A DNA stretch of 64,000 nt from Mimachlamys varia (lineage: Eukaryota > Mollusca > Bivalvia > Pectinida > Pectinidae), in the NCBI GenBank assembly GCA_947623455.1, contig OX392530.1, positions 3,695,501 to 3,759,500 on the forward strand, in the 5' to 3' direction. Positions 1-13,045 of the stretch are shown here, in pieces. The notes under the pieces were generated by a model. That model saw only the letters and a list, made by a program, of their open reading frames with translations. It made no database searches and was not told the origin of the DNA. The first letter of the stretch is position 1, and each line of letters starts with the position of its first letter. Both the position numbers and the translations under genes were made by a program.

Positions 1-240
1 CACAACGTCCGTACCTGATACACTAACCACAACGTCCGTACCTGATACACTAACCACAACGTCCGTACCTGATATACTAACCACAACGTCCGTACCTGAT
101 ACACTGACCACAACGTCCGGACCTGATACACTGACCACATCGCCCGGACATGATACACTGACCACATCGTCCGGACCTGATACACTGACAATTTCCAGAT
201 CTGATACACTGACCATTTCCAGACCTGATACACTGACCAC
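1..240. repeat. 27-bp minisatellite at left edge
   Basis: Tandem copies of a 27-base unit beginning CACAACGTCCGTACCTGATA and ending CACTAAC. The first four are nearly identical. Later copies drift (ACATCGCCCGGAC) and shrink to an ACCATTTCCAGACCTGATAC form towards 240. The array continues beyond the window start. Confidence 0.95.
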
Positions 241-417
241 GTAGTTAATTCGTTTATTTGTACAGTATAGACAATCCTTTGGAATCACCAGATTATAAAA
301 TTACAGACGGTGAAGTGATGAACGATCGATCGAGGAGGTCGTGTCCGCCAGCAAGGCATTGATCGATACATATTTATTATAAGTGATGAGTATATTGTTT
401 GGTGCGCACAATCAATC

Positions 418-535
418 AAAATATAATTGTCAACTACGTAATACACGATCATCATAACTATAGTTATCTACTAAACGTAACACTAGATCACCCAAACTAT
501 TATTTTCCAACTACATTGTACGTTACAAAAAACAA
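418..535. repeat. Degenerate copies of the 37-bp repeat family
   Basis: Contains the same words as the array at 1590-2125 (TTGTCAACTACGTAATACAC, ATCACCCAAACTAT). About three diverged units lie between the left-edge minisatellite and the RT tail. Confidence 0.6.
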
Positions 536-540
536 TCAGA

Positions 541-1570
541 GAATACCAAGCGGCACAAAACCATAATCCGAACTCAAAATCGATAAAGCTAAATGGAAAA
601 TAGACATAAATGAAAAATTTACATGGATACCTTCGTAAAAGCACAAGAGAATAAGACCAGGTGTTCCGGAAGAGTAAGTGTCTTATGCTTCATTGACGAC
701 ACTCATCATGTAAATCTTAGTCACACCAAATAAGGCATCAATCCTCAAAATGAGAACCGAGTCATCATTATCATTCACAACAAGAAATCACACTAATAAG
801 CAAACTCAAAAACGTCCATCTTCATATCACACAAAGATACAGAATATTTCTCGATCAGATCAAGATGGCGACAATAAAACTTGCCCTTAGTCTTCATCAA
901 CCTGCATCTCTTCAAACCCTGTGCCGTCAGTTTGTTCGTCAGTAGTTGGCATCGATCACGAAAATCTCGATATTCAGAGCAAGCCCTAGAATATCTGCGA
1001 CATGTAAACACCAGAGGATGGAGAAGCAGGGATGTTACTATCAAGAAAGGGAAAGTTCACGATCGGAAAATCGAAATCGTAACGTATATCATAAAGCTTA
1101 GTAGTAAGTTGTCCGTGTTGGTCATAGTTTAAGTAAAGATTGAGGTAAGAAGCTTATGTAGTAGGAGCGTCTGTTGTGTCTTTAATCTCAAGTTCAGTAG
1201 AATGTATACGATCGACTAGGTTAGCAAACTTCTTGTTGTTTATAGAAGTGGGGCACAGTTAGTGCCCATTGGGATGCCAACAGTCTATTGAAAAATCTTT
1301 TTTCCGAACTCAACAAATATATTGCCAACCAGGAGTTCAATCATTCTTTCTATATCTTCCGCAGTTTATTTCAACCTAGCCTCTGTTGTGGTTTCACCAA
1401 GTATGCTCCGAAATAGCTCACGACCATGTATTTGTATCGCCGTTCACCTTTCTTGGAAAAGGAAGCTCTCATAATGAGAGACCGAAGACGATCTTTCATT
1501 TTGGTATGTGGCATGGTAGTGTACAGGGTTGAAAAATCAAATGTTAGATTACCCAAAGAGATTTTAGGAA
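541..1570 (-). pseudogene. Decayed RT retroelement with 3' tail
   Basis: Read on the minus strand, 1570-1371 encodes the RT motif-A region (DFSTLYTTMPH) followed by KDRL and RRYKY. Next, 1290-1250 encodes GIPMGTNCAP (motif B), and 1230-790 encodes the segment downstream of the active site (ELEIKDTTD, FDFPIVNFPFLDS, YSRACSEYRDF, CRHLDLIEKYSVSLCDMKMD). The frame shifts several times and contains stops. The stretch that should carry the catalytic YIDD is deleted, since motif B runs straight into the following INNKKF segment. 541-780 is the element's 3' tail, also found alone elsewhere. This RT family is widespread in molluscs and other invertebrates; I could not decide whether it is Penelope-like or another class. 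Not functional. Confidence 0.85.
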
Positions 1571-1589
1571 AAAGATTACCCAAACTATA

Positions 1590-2125
1590 TTTGTATGCTA
1601 CGTTACATACAACCAACCAAACTATAACTGTATGCTACGTAATATACAATCACCAAAACAATTATTGTCAACTTCGTAATATAAAATCACCCAAACAATC
1701 ACTGTCAATTACGTAATACACAATCATCCAAACAATTACTGTCAACTTCGTAATATAAAATCACCCAAACAATCACTGTCAATTACGTAATACACAATCA
1801 TCCAAACAATTACTATTAATTACATAATACACAGTCACCCATACCACCATTATCAACTACGTAACATACTATCACCCAAACAATAACTGTCAACTACGTA
1901 ATATACAATCACACAAACTATAATTTGCAACTTCATGTACATTGTACGTAACACAAAATTATCCAAACTATATTTGTGTGCTACGTAATGCGCACTCACC
2001 CAAACACTAACTATGATACACAATCTCACATACCATATTTGTCAATTACGTAATACACAATCATCCATTACATAACTGTCAACTACGTAATACACAATCC
2101 CAAACTATAATTGTCAACTTAGCAA
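1590..2125. repeat. Degenerate 37-bp tandem repeat array
   Basis: About fourteen diverged units with core words ACGTAATACACAATCA, TCCAAACAATTACTGTCAA. Two adjacent double units near 1675-1760 and 1745-1805 are almost identical, showing local copying. It directly abuts the truncated RT element at its motif-A end, so the array probably inserted into or replaced the rest of that element. Confidence 0.85.
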
Positions 2126-2214
2126 AAAACTGTTTTACATTTGTAGCGGAGAATTGGCTATTTGGAATCGTCCTCAAAGTGAGATCTGGGAACTTTATAA
2201 ACATAAAATCATAA

Positions 2215-2530
2215 CATAGTACTCAGCATATTCAAAGTGTCCATCAACATATCATACAAGGATACAGAATATTTCTCGATGCAGCCTGCAACTTCCGAAT
2301 AATGGTGCCATAAGTATGTTGGTCAATGTTTATCCCAAAAATCTCGATATCTAGATCACACCTTAGAATAATGAATCAATTGCGACCTGTTAGTATCATA
2401 CTTTGAAAAGTCATGTATGATACTATCAAGAAAGGGAAAGTTCTCGATCCGAAAATCGAAGTCGTGACGTTTATCTAATAGCTTCGTAGTGAACTGTACA
2501 TGCTGGTCACATTGTAAAAAAACTATCTAG
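2215..2530 (-). pseudogene. Short decayed RT fragment
   Basis: The minus strand at 2520-2405 gives DQHVQFTTKLLDKR, then HDFDFRIENFPFLDS, matching the same segment of the RT copy at 541-1570. 2290-2220 matches the downstream DLIEKY / MKMD region. The middle is scrambled. A second, older copy of the same element in the same orientation. Confidence 0.7.
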
Positions 2531-5385
2531 GTTAGCAGATGACGTAGACAATTATGCATTTAAAACCAAATGGACCTAATAATTTGTTACAGCTAGTTTT
2601 GTGCTTAAACTAAAGTTTTTGGATTAATTTTACACTTTAGGGGTTAAGATCAAGTTTCGATAAAAATACCCCCCCACCCCCAATGGTCATAAAGGATACC
2701 GTTGAAAAACCTTTCGAGGTCGAAAAATTTACCCCGCCTATTTTTCTTGCATCAACAACACATTTCTAGTTGAGGTACGTACACACGCTTGGTACCATTG
2801 GAAAGATAGATGGTTTTTATTTTACAAACCTCAAAATGCATGTTAAATATATCCCTCTCCCACAGAAATATATCGATTTTCTCCAAAAACACGAACAATT
2901 TCCGTGTTTCAAAGTTTCAAGAGGAATACCGCTATCTAACGACAGCTAAAGGCCTGCGCGCGCAGTGACGTCAAACCTCATTTTTGCCATGCAAAAAGCC
3001 TTGACAGTCTTAAAACATATCATATGATACGCTAAAAATGTAAAATGTTTGTGTGAAAAAAACGTTAAACGAAAAAAAAACTCTGATAAATCTAGTAAAA
3101 CTTCACATTCACATTATAACTACATGTACGTAAAGGTAGTGATATGTCATTACTACACAAATGTATAAAAAAAAAACAACCAAAAGCAAAAAAAAATATA
3201 TATATATTCATTGTATGCAATGCATAATACAGAATGTAACACTATATAGTATCTTAGTCATTACAGTAATATTCATTGAGCGGCTGTTGTCTATGGAAAG
3301 ATCACAATACATTTTGTTTGACCAACCGCTTGTATTGATTGATATAAAACATACCTCAAAGATAAATAGTTTGATTCAATGCAAGATAAAAGGATAAACA
3401 CAATCAGTACATTATCTGTTCCGTTTTTTGTTGAAAATATTAAACGATTTTACAGATTTACAGATCATTAACATGGTTTATATAGTAACAAATAACAAAT
3501 TTACCGAGATATTATCCACATCATCATACAAAATGTCTTCATGATTGAATTTGCAATAAAATATCTCCTTAACCGAACTTATTATAACCTAAAGCAAAAT
3601 AGACCGACACATGATAAATAAAATTCAAGGTTGTTGCGTTCACATTTCCATTATGGCGTCACTTAGTACGTTCTCCCCAGTGTACGCGCCGAGACAGGCC
3701 GAGTATTTAGGTCCCTGGTCCCTGACCAACGTTTGGCTTCATGGCTTCATTTTGAGTATCAATGGACACGAAATGGTGTTGCATTTTTGTACATTTAGAG
3801 TCCGTTGTCCAGATTGGATTAGAGATATCTAGAGGGAATTGGCGTGAGGCCGACGAAGCCTTTGAGGCAGGAACCAACCGTCCTGTCTCAATAGCATTTC
3901 TATGGCGGTCGATACAGCGGACAGTTCTGTGCCATCCACAGGGAGATAAGCTAATCTCATTTGGTAGTTTATTGAATTTATCGTTACATATTGAACATAT
4001 TCATGGTTGCATGGTTTTAGCAGCTGACAAACCTATGATTGGATGCTGTCTATTGAAAAATGGTCGATGGAAAGGTCAATGGAAGTTGTTTATTTACCAT
4101 GGACCCTTCACTCTGGAGCTATCAGACCAAGGAGATACATCAACACACTTGTTGAGATAGAGTGGTTTCGTAATGAAAAAGAATATGTTTACTGACAAGT
4201 CATTTGTCATCCTAAGCTACAAAAGTACGTCGTCTTTTACACCGTATAACAGTAGTACGACAACACTCACGTAACTAAGAGAATATTTACATTGAGTTAT
4301 CCATTGCGTAAAGAAATACGATAATATATGATAAAATATGGATAAATAAATGAAAAAGTAACAGTTCAGCTAAGGATTCCAATATGTCATTTTCCCCCAT
4401 AGTTATATCTACTATAAAGAACAAACACCGTGTCTGTGTGGCCTAAATACATGTATTGGTACTTCACATAAACCGGCCTGATACGACAACCGCTTTGGCG
4501 CTAGTAACCATGGTATTAAAAGTAATTAAGAAAAAAGACCCGATGAATTGTTAAGTCCCCGCAGCGAAATACACAATTCATCCCGAACATATTTCAACAC
4601 GGGAAGAATGGCTGTTTTGGATAGTGCCTTGTTTAGCATCGCCAGCGGTACCTATTGTCCTTGTAATCAACTTGTACAAACTCATCAGCGTCGTTCACAA
4701 TGGCATCAACGCCAGGCAGCCAACAGCTTACTGTTTACGTGTGGAACGTACAGCTTCGGAGGTCAACGACAGTTATAACTGTCGTACCAAGGAAGTAGTA
4801 TACATTGTAGTTCTACAACTTGAAATTGACAGAAAAAACAACAAACAAATCACATGACATGAATGCTAAGAGTAATGTACGTGCACCGATAGGAATAAGC
4901 ATTAATAACGTACGGGCATATATTGTGATACGTACAATTTAGTATCAGACTACTTTTTTATTTACAGAAAGAGAAACTACACTTATGGTATATGTACCGG
5001 TATTATTAACTACATATACCAGTCTGCTTTGAGTACTAGTTTTAAGGACCTGTACCGGTAACCAAGCAACCAATAAAGTGTCTCTACCGGTACCATTACT
5101 ACCAATATAGTACGTGTACCTCTACTACATTTGTAATAGCAACAACTACAAATTTAGCAGATATACCGATAACAAAAACATTATGTACGAAAATAAATCT
5201 GTACTGTTAGGCTTAATTACCAGTTTACTGTATCTGCAGGTATATACATATACCTACCAATTCAGTACCGGTACCAGCTATAACTGGCTCAGTGTACATT
5301 GTAGTTTCAATGTATTGGACAAAAATCACCACACATGTTCTACAGGTATCTAATACATGTATGTACAATTAATAACACGGAAACA
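2531..5385. other. Non-coding stretch, nothing recognised
   Basis: AT-rich with short homopolymers (a C-rich tract at 2668-2684). A patch of more balanced composition at 3640-4160 and another at 4480-4770 have short open frames on the plus strand with no family resemblance I can name; both could be remnants of older elements. Around 4995-5275 the word TACCGGTA recurs several times. Confidence 0.4.
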
Positions 5386-5387
5386 CA

Positions 5388-5515
5388 AATGACGAAGGAG
5401 ACAATTTTTTACTCGTGCCCTGTCCGGGCCTCGACCTCCGATCACCGGCATCATATCGCCTAGCCAGAAATACCTGCGGTCGTTACCACTGTGCCAACTC
5501 ATCATCCCAAAAATA
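5388..5515 (-). repeat. tRNA-derived SINE copy
   Basis: On the minus strand the sequence begins GAGTTGGCACAGTGGTAACG, which fits a tRNA-type box A (TGGCACAGTGG). About 55 bases later comes GGTCGAGGCCC, an imperfect box B, then GGACAGGGCACGAG as in common molluscan SINE heads. There is no acceptor-stem pairing, so it is not a tRNA gene. Diverged copy. Confidence 0.65.
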
Positions 5516-5594
5516 AAAGGTTAACTAAAGAGTTGTTGTACTAGGTACATGTACCAGACGTATGAACAAAATATTAAAGTACGAGTATTTCAAT

Positions 5595-5850
5595 AATATT
5601 GGGTCGGTGACCAAGTGATTAAGGTATCTGACCATCAACGACAATAAGTACACCACTGCATGTTCGCACAATCTAATCGCAGCGGGTTGTAGTGTTTTCT
5701 ACTGGTACTCCGGTTTCCTTCCTCACAAAATGTGCATTAATGATTATAGCTATTGATCGAAGGTAAAGTACAAGCAGACGCAATATATTATTGCTACATG
5801 GTTGCGATAACCGGCCAATTTAATATAAAAATATACAAAAGATAGGAGTT
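5595..5850 (+). repeat. Diverged SINE copy
   Basis: Starts GGTGACCAAGTGATTAAGGT (box A-like). About 110 bases on it has GGTACTCCGGTTTCCTTCCTC, the body motif also found in the much better preserved SINE at 59605. It ends in AT-rich sequence after ATAACCGGCCAATTTAATAT. Confidence 0.6.
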
Positions 5851-8800
5851 CTAGACTGCATAATCAAAACGTTTTGGAAACAATGCGTACACTTGGATCA
5901 TCTATTATACTATTATCTGTAAATAGCGTTAAGATTTCCATTAAGATTTAAAGTTTAAAATGACTCCAAAGCCTTTCTACATAAAAGAATCATGACATTC
6001 ACAATTTGATACCACACACCAGAAGCTGTCATTACAGTCCTGGCTGATTGAAGTTTAAGTGGTGCACATTTTTGTAATGTCTTTATTTGCCGATGATTTG
6101 GGGTAAACAGAGATATGATATTTGACAGTTTTATTACAAAGACATCAATATACTTTCCGGCAGAAAGTTATTATAGTGAACGAGGATGATATTTCTTTGT
6201 ACTAAATACCCCTTATAAAACCACCAAGAAAAATCCATATATCATGGTTCCTCTGTGTTTATAGGACAAATGTTTGAAAGGGTTCCCAAACTACCGCGAT
6301 GGAATTTGGTTTGGTCGCACCATTAAGGTGAACATTCTCAATTTGTCTCTTAGACATTGTATTGGCGTACACAGACAACTATAGTAAGATTTAAAGTGAT
6401 CGGTTTTTGTTCTGCTAATCATGCTAGAGTATATCGTAATCTATTATTTAGGTTGGAATACCATTGAACGAACAGGGATATAGTGTCCTTACACAATGAA
6501 AATGCCACAGCCCATTGTCTTAAAAAAATTCAATATATAAATTCATATTTCAACTATCGTTTCAAATTATGCATATCACCAGTTCGGCAAATAATCAATT
6601 TCATTATTATCGGGTTTTACCCCAGCCTCAAATTAACAGCAAAATAGTTCGTCAGATATTTACTCTTGGTAGTAGTGCAATAAAAGGCATGGCGAACAAA
6701 GGCCAAATGTACATCTAGGAGCACAAGTTCCTTTATTCACATTGAGAAACATACATATATTTGCTCTAATTAATTTGTCCCCCCCCCTCTAACTATTCAG
6801 AATGTACATGTACAGCAAATACGAACATGCTATTTAAAAAAAATTTGTCAACCATTAAGCATAGTTACATACTGTTGTGTCAATTGTACTTTTTAAAACA
6901 TTTTCTGTTCAACCGATAAGAAGGCAGATGCAGTATAATGCTATCGTTGGAATCATGCAATATAACTCCAGAACAAAAAACAACCAGAACAAAATAATAA
7001 TTCTAACTAGAAATAAGTGAAAATATATTAAAAACGTTGAGATTTACACGAAGACGACTTGAAACGTTCCGAGAATAATTAGACCACATGTACCTGAATG
7101 ATAAGCACCAACTACCCAATCAACAGCACCAGTCAATCTGGGTCAAATTGAAGTGAAGCCACATCATAGCATTGGAAAACATGGACAGTGATAACAAAAC
7201 CTCCAGACACAATACTGGCTGTATATTTGTATATAGACCTTCTTATCAATCACCAAGACGTATCATATTCCCTTCGGGTCCCGGATGTCAACCATACAGA
7301 TTGTTCATGGTCTTTATCCACATCTTTGGAAACCTTTTGTCGCGTATTTGTCAGTCAACAGAAGAAAAATGCTACGGTAGTTATATGTTTGGATTTTGAA
7401 TACCGAAACACATTGTGAACACAATAGTTTAACAAGGATGCTACTGAAAAATCGTTAATATCATTTGGGAATTAATTTCGTTTATTTTCGCGTGTACACC
7501 TCATTCGCCAATATAAATGTCAAAAAATAGATAGAAAGCTCAAAATGTTTACAAAGAGCAATAATCAGGGGATACCAAAACGGTGAAAAAACCATAATCG
7601 GAACTCGAAATAAGCACAATATTCTTAATCCTCGTTTTCATGTCCCAATTGAATAATGCGGGGTTTTCTCTTTCTTACGAAATCACGGAATATTAGCTGC
7701 ACAGCAATATATATGATTTTTCAGTAATACTGTATATAATGTTGTCAGTTTGATATCGCTAATACTTGATAGCCCGATAAAAACAAAACACTTTAATTAT
7801 AACCTAGATAAAATAAAGTCATATTTGTTGTCCTGAACGTATTAATTTGTTAACATTTATATTTGTATCTTGGTTACATACAAATAATATCGACGGTAAG
7901 GTTCAATATGCCAGTACATGTATGTGTAGTTACAGGAAAAACGAACAAACGTTTGATTCAAATTGGAGGGTTGATATATAGTGAGTGAAGTAATGACAAC
8001 ACCAAGGGCGATGAAACATGAGGCGATTCATATTAAAAGCAAACCAAACAAATAACATCCTTCATAGTTACATGTACGTGTTCCTTTCACCCGACTTGAA
8101 GATAAAGGAAACTTGTGATACAATACAAATTTTACAAAGATTTCTAATCACAATTTTGAAAAATTGAATCTTAAGCAAAATAAAGTGAGTGATGTAAAAT
8201 ATTCTGTGGCTGTAAAAGATACGATGGTAGACAGGGCATCTTAACTCGGCTTGTCAGTACACACTTAACATTTCACACACTGTGCAAGTCTATGCAGCTG
8301 ATTGCAGTGGAAAGTGACGAGACGTGTGACGTCATCACTCACTGGGTGACGTTATCCAAGTGAAATTTATAGCTGTTTTCGTATAGATGGCAACTTCAAC
8401 TTACTGGTACAAAACAAACACCGGTATTCAATCTGAAAACTGAAACAAACACTGGTTGTAAACAATTTGGAAAAGTGACTAATTCCTGAAGTACTTTCCT
8501 GATGTATGTATACGCCAACTGGAAAGTTCATTGAAAAATAACCTTGATACAGTTTGCTAGGTATATTGAGTCCAAGTTCACTAGAAATGTAAATATTCAA
8601 AATTGATAGCAAAAGATTGTGTCTTTTTAATCCCACTAATCACAATAAAAAAGTGAACTAGAAAAATCGTAATGGCGAATTTACCAATTCCATAGATACT
8701 GTCGATAAACAACTCATGTATGAAAAAGAAAACTACTCAACAGGTTGAATAATAGCGTAGTAGTGCATTGTTAACTCAACAAAGGCCGAAATAAGTAATC

Positions 8801-9140
8801 TATCAAGTGTATCTTTACATGTCAGGTCTGTCCTTCAATCTACACCAATATACAAAATATGATAAAGGATAAGCAGCATCGTTATATGAAACTTCATTAA
8901 CACGTGACATTTGAACGGCTTAACAAGGAAATGGTGAACTAAACTGAGGGCATAAATATCTCAGTCTTTATGAGAAAATGTGTGGGTTACAGCTTGCCCA
9001 TCCAATGCTATATTTGTACGGGGCGCTATCTGTCATCCCAACATATGACAACGGTCAGTGTAAACAATCTGTAGATTCTTCTGTGGCTAAACAAGTTGAT
9101 GGATTTGCTTTTAATGAGTGTTGTTGTGATCTCACCGACA
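5851..9140. other. Non-coding stretch, nothing recognised
   Basis: AT-rich sequence with no gene I can support. A short piece of the RT-element tail is visible near 7565-7612 (minus orientation). TGACGTCA occurs at about 8328-8335 followed by TGACGT at 8347, possible CRE-like words without context. Confidence 0.4.
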
Positions 9141-9144
9141 ACAA

Positions 9145-9235
9145 AATCAGAGAATACCAAAGCGTCAACAAAACCATAATCTGAACTCACAATCGATTAA
9201 ACTAGAGACAATATATTACAAATCAAAATACAAAC
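9145..9235 (-). repeat. Solo RT-element tail fragment
   Basis: Matches the terminal part of the tail seen at 541-620 and 36838-36920 (AGAGAATACCAAAGCGTCAA, then ACCATAATCTGAACTCACAA). No RT coding sequence adjoins it. Confidence 0.75.
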
Positions 9236-9239
9236 TGCA

Positions 9240-10397
9240 TTTGACACTTCAACAAGTATCCGAACACAACCCATTGACGGGAGTATAGTACACTGCTGTA
9301 CAATATTGGCCATTAATTTAACGTTTGGGTAAGTGCAGGGTGACTGAACTCGATATGTACAAGCCAGCAAGAACAAAATATTTCAGAGTTTACCACTAAC
9401 CACAATGAAAATGAGAAGAATGTGAAAACAAATCGCAGCTTTAAAATATAATTTAAAAAAGTACTTACAGGAATATTTCTTTTTAAAACAATGACTTAAT
9501 ATACCATTTGTTTTAAATTGAGTCCAAACCCTATGGCTGCTGGATTTATACAATTGTACATTGACTCTCGGATTTCAGATTAGTTGCTGTTCTCCATACT
9601 TCATAGCATTACGAGAAGGGAAAATAAAAAAAAAATGTACCAGTAAACCAGCGAGCATATGAAATGTACTGTAATCTTATTTACGTCGAACACCCTTAAA
9701 TAAATAGCTAGTCATTTAGCTAGGACAATAAAGTATCATTTAGCGTTAGGTAGTGTGTTATCAAATCAATATAAAGTTCCCCCATTCCGTTTCTGTTGAA
9801 TATTTTAATAAGGCGTGGAATTGAAAACAATATATAGTCACACTTCCCCATTTCATGTCTTTGTTTGTGTTTAGCAAACAAATATAATTTAGGAGCAATG
9901 CCTCTTACTTTTATATATTAACAAACAGTTGCGTTTTTTTTTCATTTTCATCGTGGCCAAACATGGAAAGAACGACGTGCTATTTCCTGGAAACATAGAA
10001 AACCTTTGAATCCTTGGTCATCAATCATAGAACCGATTTCCAGGCCTGAGAGAAACGCCATATCAAACATTTACAGCATAGTGGGATAACACCATTACGG
10101 ACTATGTAACAATGCTCCCTTGGTGCTACGTTATTTAGCTTATTTAACTCTCAGCTATAAATGGGGGAGAGGTCGTATGGTGCCATCGCGATCACTTTAT
10201 CAAGCAACAGGCATGGTTTATGGTAACGACACTCATCCTTGGGAATATTTATTTGACAACAGAAATCCTGTATTGCTGTCGATATGTTTTTACTAAGGCA
10301 AATCAAAATCGATATACCCAAATCTCGACTGAGTTATGTATCGAAAGAGAGAGCAATGAAGTGTTATTTGTAACAATACCATTAATATTCATCTTTT
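9240..10397. other. Non-coding stretch, nothing recognised
   Basis: No exon or RNA gene recognised. The patch 9990-10210 has more balanced composition but is broken by stops on both strands. Confidence 0.4.
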
Positions 10398-10784
10398 AAA
10401 GGCCCAATATACATAACTTCAGGAAATATTTCGTGATTCTGAAAAATTATACTAACAAAATCCAGTTGATAACCTTGCAAAAATAAGCTTAAAACGAAGT
10501 AAACTTGACCGGTAAATGAAAATAAACTCTATGAAGAAAAATCCAAAGAATTGAAAATAATTCAGGTGGGGCCAATTTTAACAACAAGCCGAAGTAATTA
10601 AGAAGACAGTTCAAAATGGACGCATGCTTGCAAATACCGAGTTTCAACTGCTGCTGTACCGTTAACCGCGTAAGAATTCATCTTGAAAATTGCTGATATC
10701 TTAGCTAAATATATGAATATAAAAAAGTTATAAAGCTTGATTTTCGCTTCAGGTTTTGCCGAAAGTTACGTATATTGGGCCTTT
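10398..10784. mobile_element. MITE-like element with terminal inverted repeats, copy 1
   Basis: Left end AAAGGCCCAATATACATAAC, right end AGTTACGTATATTGGGCCTT: inverted repeats of about 22 bases with one or two mismatches. The element is 387 bases and has no coding capacity. Internal sequence, such as ACAGTTCAAAATGGACGC and GCTGCTGTACCG, recurs in reverse orientation in the copy at 32548-32890. TTTAAA words at both outer ends suggest a short AT-rich target duplication, not resolved. Confidence 0.85.
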
Positions 10785-12749
10785 AAAAATAATTTGCATC
10801 GTGTTCCTCCATTGCAATACATTGTTGGGTCAAAATATGCATGAGGTAATTTTTTCTTTCTCTATATTGGCTTACCAATGATACCCATGTTTATTTTTTT
10901 GAATATATTTCACTACACGAATCTTCCAGGTATGACAAAGTTGGGCCTCTGGATCTATTCAAAGTGTTGACAGGTAATGACCACCTTTTTGTCTCGTAGT
11001 GATAAGGAGTGTATGGCTACTGATATATCATGGTTGAAAGTTCTGGCGATTAATTCAATTCATAAAGTATCAATGTTACAAAGTTTCTACCACAATACCC
11101 CGTGTTATTCCACTCTCAGACCATTGTATAAACGTGCTGATTGTTGGATAAATATATGCTATATGCCACTAGTGGAATATGACCTTCCGAACTTTTGATT
11201 GGTTGAGAAGTTGAACATTGACCGAAAATCACTTGGTTCAATGCAATGTGCTGATTGTTGACGTCGTCACAATTTGGCGGGAATATATACGAGATGATGT
11301 GTTTTCGCACAAATATACCGCGGTTCACAGAAAATAGCACTGCTATTGCGACTTAATATTATTGTGGTAGAGGCAGTTCACACGACTCGTGGTTATTGGA
11401 TATTGAAAATTATCATATAATTATAATTTTAAATTACTTTTTAAAAGATACAAAAGACACGAGCTTTAGCGAGTGTCTTTTGTAACTTTAAAAAAAAATT
11501 AACCAGAGTGAAATAAATTCCATTTCCAACAACCTCTCGTTGTGTAACCTCAATATATCCCATTCCCATCAGAAATTACTTAATTGCTCATGGAAGTTAA
11601 AAGAAAATGTAAATTTTGTAACCATTAAATTTCCCTTTTTTATATTTTATTTTTACTTGTTATCGCGATAAAAAAATAATAATTAAGATAAAATACATTG
11701 CCTTAATTTAGTACTTTATTTATGTAATGACACACTTGCATAATACAATAGGTGTCTCGTGTTATTGCTGAGATCCCCGGATCTGGCAATGGTCAGTTGT
11801 AACAGCATGTTTCCCCTGCCGGTAATGACACAACATGCTGGACTGTCTGGCCACCGGCAGGTCTACATGGAGGTGCTGCATCTTGATGGAACAATGGCGG
11901 TTCTTAATCCGTTGATTAAGTAGTAATTTCTTCTCCCCGACACAATGTGTCTACAACTAAGAACGCGTGATTAGGTAAAACATATTGACTGATTTACAGG
12001 ACAAGACTGATGGGTGTGGTGATGTAGTCGTTTAGTTCTCGGTTAAATGCGTTGTTGTGGCTGGACAGGATTTGCACATTTTACGGCTGCATGTCTGAGA
12101 CGACAAAGGTCAACCGTAGGTTGTAGACTTTGTTAATTGTTAGTTTATCACTGCCACCCAGATCAAATAAATAATCAATCTCTAATAATTTATGTATCGT
12201 TTTCATTAAGTGGAAATATAACTCTTAAGTACACGTGTAACGAAATCGCGAAACAAGTCAAAAAGTATCCTTGCACATGTACTGAATTGTTCCAAATAGG
12301 AATGTCTTAACGACATGCAATATTTATTGTGAACTTCGAATTCAAAAGTAATCTTAAAACTAAATTTTGAAATTTCTTTTTTTCTGATTAGCATTATTTT
12401 TTAAAAAGCAAGTAAAGGGATATCAGTCTATATCATGTGCATCTAATCATAGGAACATTACTGTAATCTTCAAACTCCACGAGTTGTGTTTTCGATAGAC
12501 TAAACGTATTTGCAAGATTCCAATATTTTGAGTAGAATCTTTGGAAATGGAATACACAGCCGGTTATACCTTAAAGTGTTGTCTATTTTGTCCCGGCACT
12601 CACAAACCAGATATCTACATGTATATAAACGTTTGGTCCCAAAGACTTCCAGTGTAGACAGGTTACACTATACAAAACACCTATCAGTTCATCGATGTCT
12701 TTTTCATGTCGCAATCTATTCGTTATTCTAAGGTTTGCTATAAATATCG
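10785..12749. other. Non-coding stretch with one hairpin
   Basis: Apart from the hairpin at 11441 nothing is recognised. The segment 11755-11960 has a higher GC content and the word CCGGCAG twice in opposite orientation (11818 and 11853), but no coding frame. Confidence 0.4.
11441..11493. repeat. Hairpin-forming inverted repeat
   Basis: Left arm TTAAAAGATACAAAAGACAC and right arm GTGTCTTTTGTAACTTTAAA are complementary with two or three mismatches around a 12-base loop, itself partly symmetric (GAGCTTTAGCGA). This resembles the centre of a palindromic transposon rather than a regulatory hairpin. Confidence 0.7.
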
Positions 12750-13045
12750 TGATACATGTCATCTACTGACGAGCACATTTACGGCACAGGTATTCGAGAG
12801 ATGCAGGTTGATGAAGACTATGGGTAAATATATTGTCACCATCATGATCTTATCGAGAAATATCATGTACCCTTGTGTGATATAAAGATTGACGCTTTTG
12901 AATATGCTGATTAGTTTGCAATACCGTAAGGTTTTGTAAAGACGGTGTCGTCGATGAAGAAAACGACGGTTACCCTTTCGGAACACTTGGTTATTATTCA
13001 CTTGTACGTTTTCGAGTGTCCCCGTCTGTTTAAACATTTTTTCAT
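12750..13045 (+). pseudogene. RT retroelement 3' fragment with tail
   Basis: The plus strand reads FERCRLMKTMGKY, then (frameshift) CHHHDLIEKYHVPLCDIK, IDAFEYAD and a stop. This is the C-terminal end of the RT protein seen at 793-1044 on the other strand. 12940-13045 is the element tail (GTCGTCGATGAAGAAAACGA; GGAACACTTGGTTATTATTC). Truncated at its 5' end. Confidence 0.8.

Noticed and set aside
3611..4160. Possible gene in two overlapping plus frames
   Set aside because: Composition is more balanced than its surroundings, but there is no family match, no convincing splice pair and no single continuous frame.
11441..11493. Transcription terminator hairpin
   Set aside because: Intrinsic terminators are a bacterial feature; here the hairpin is better explained as a repeat.
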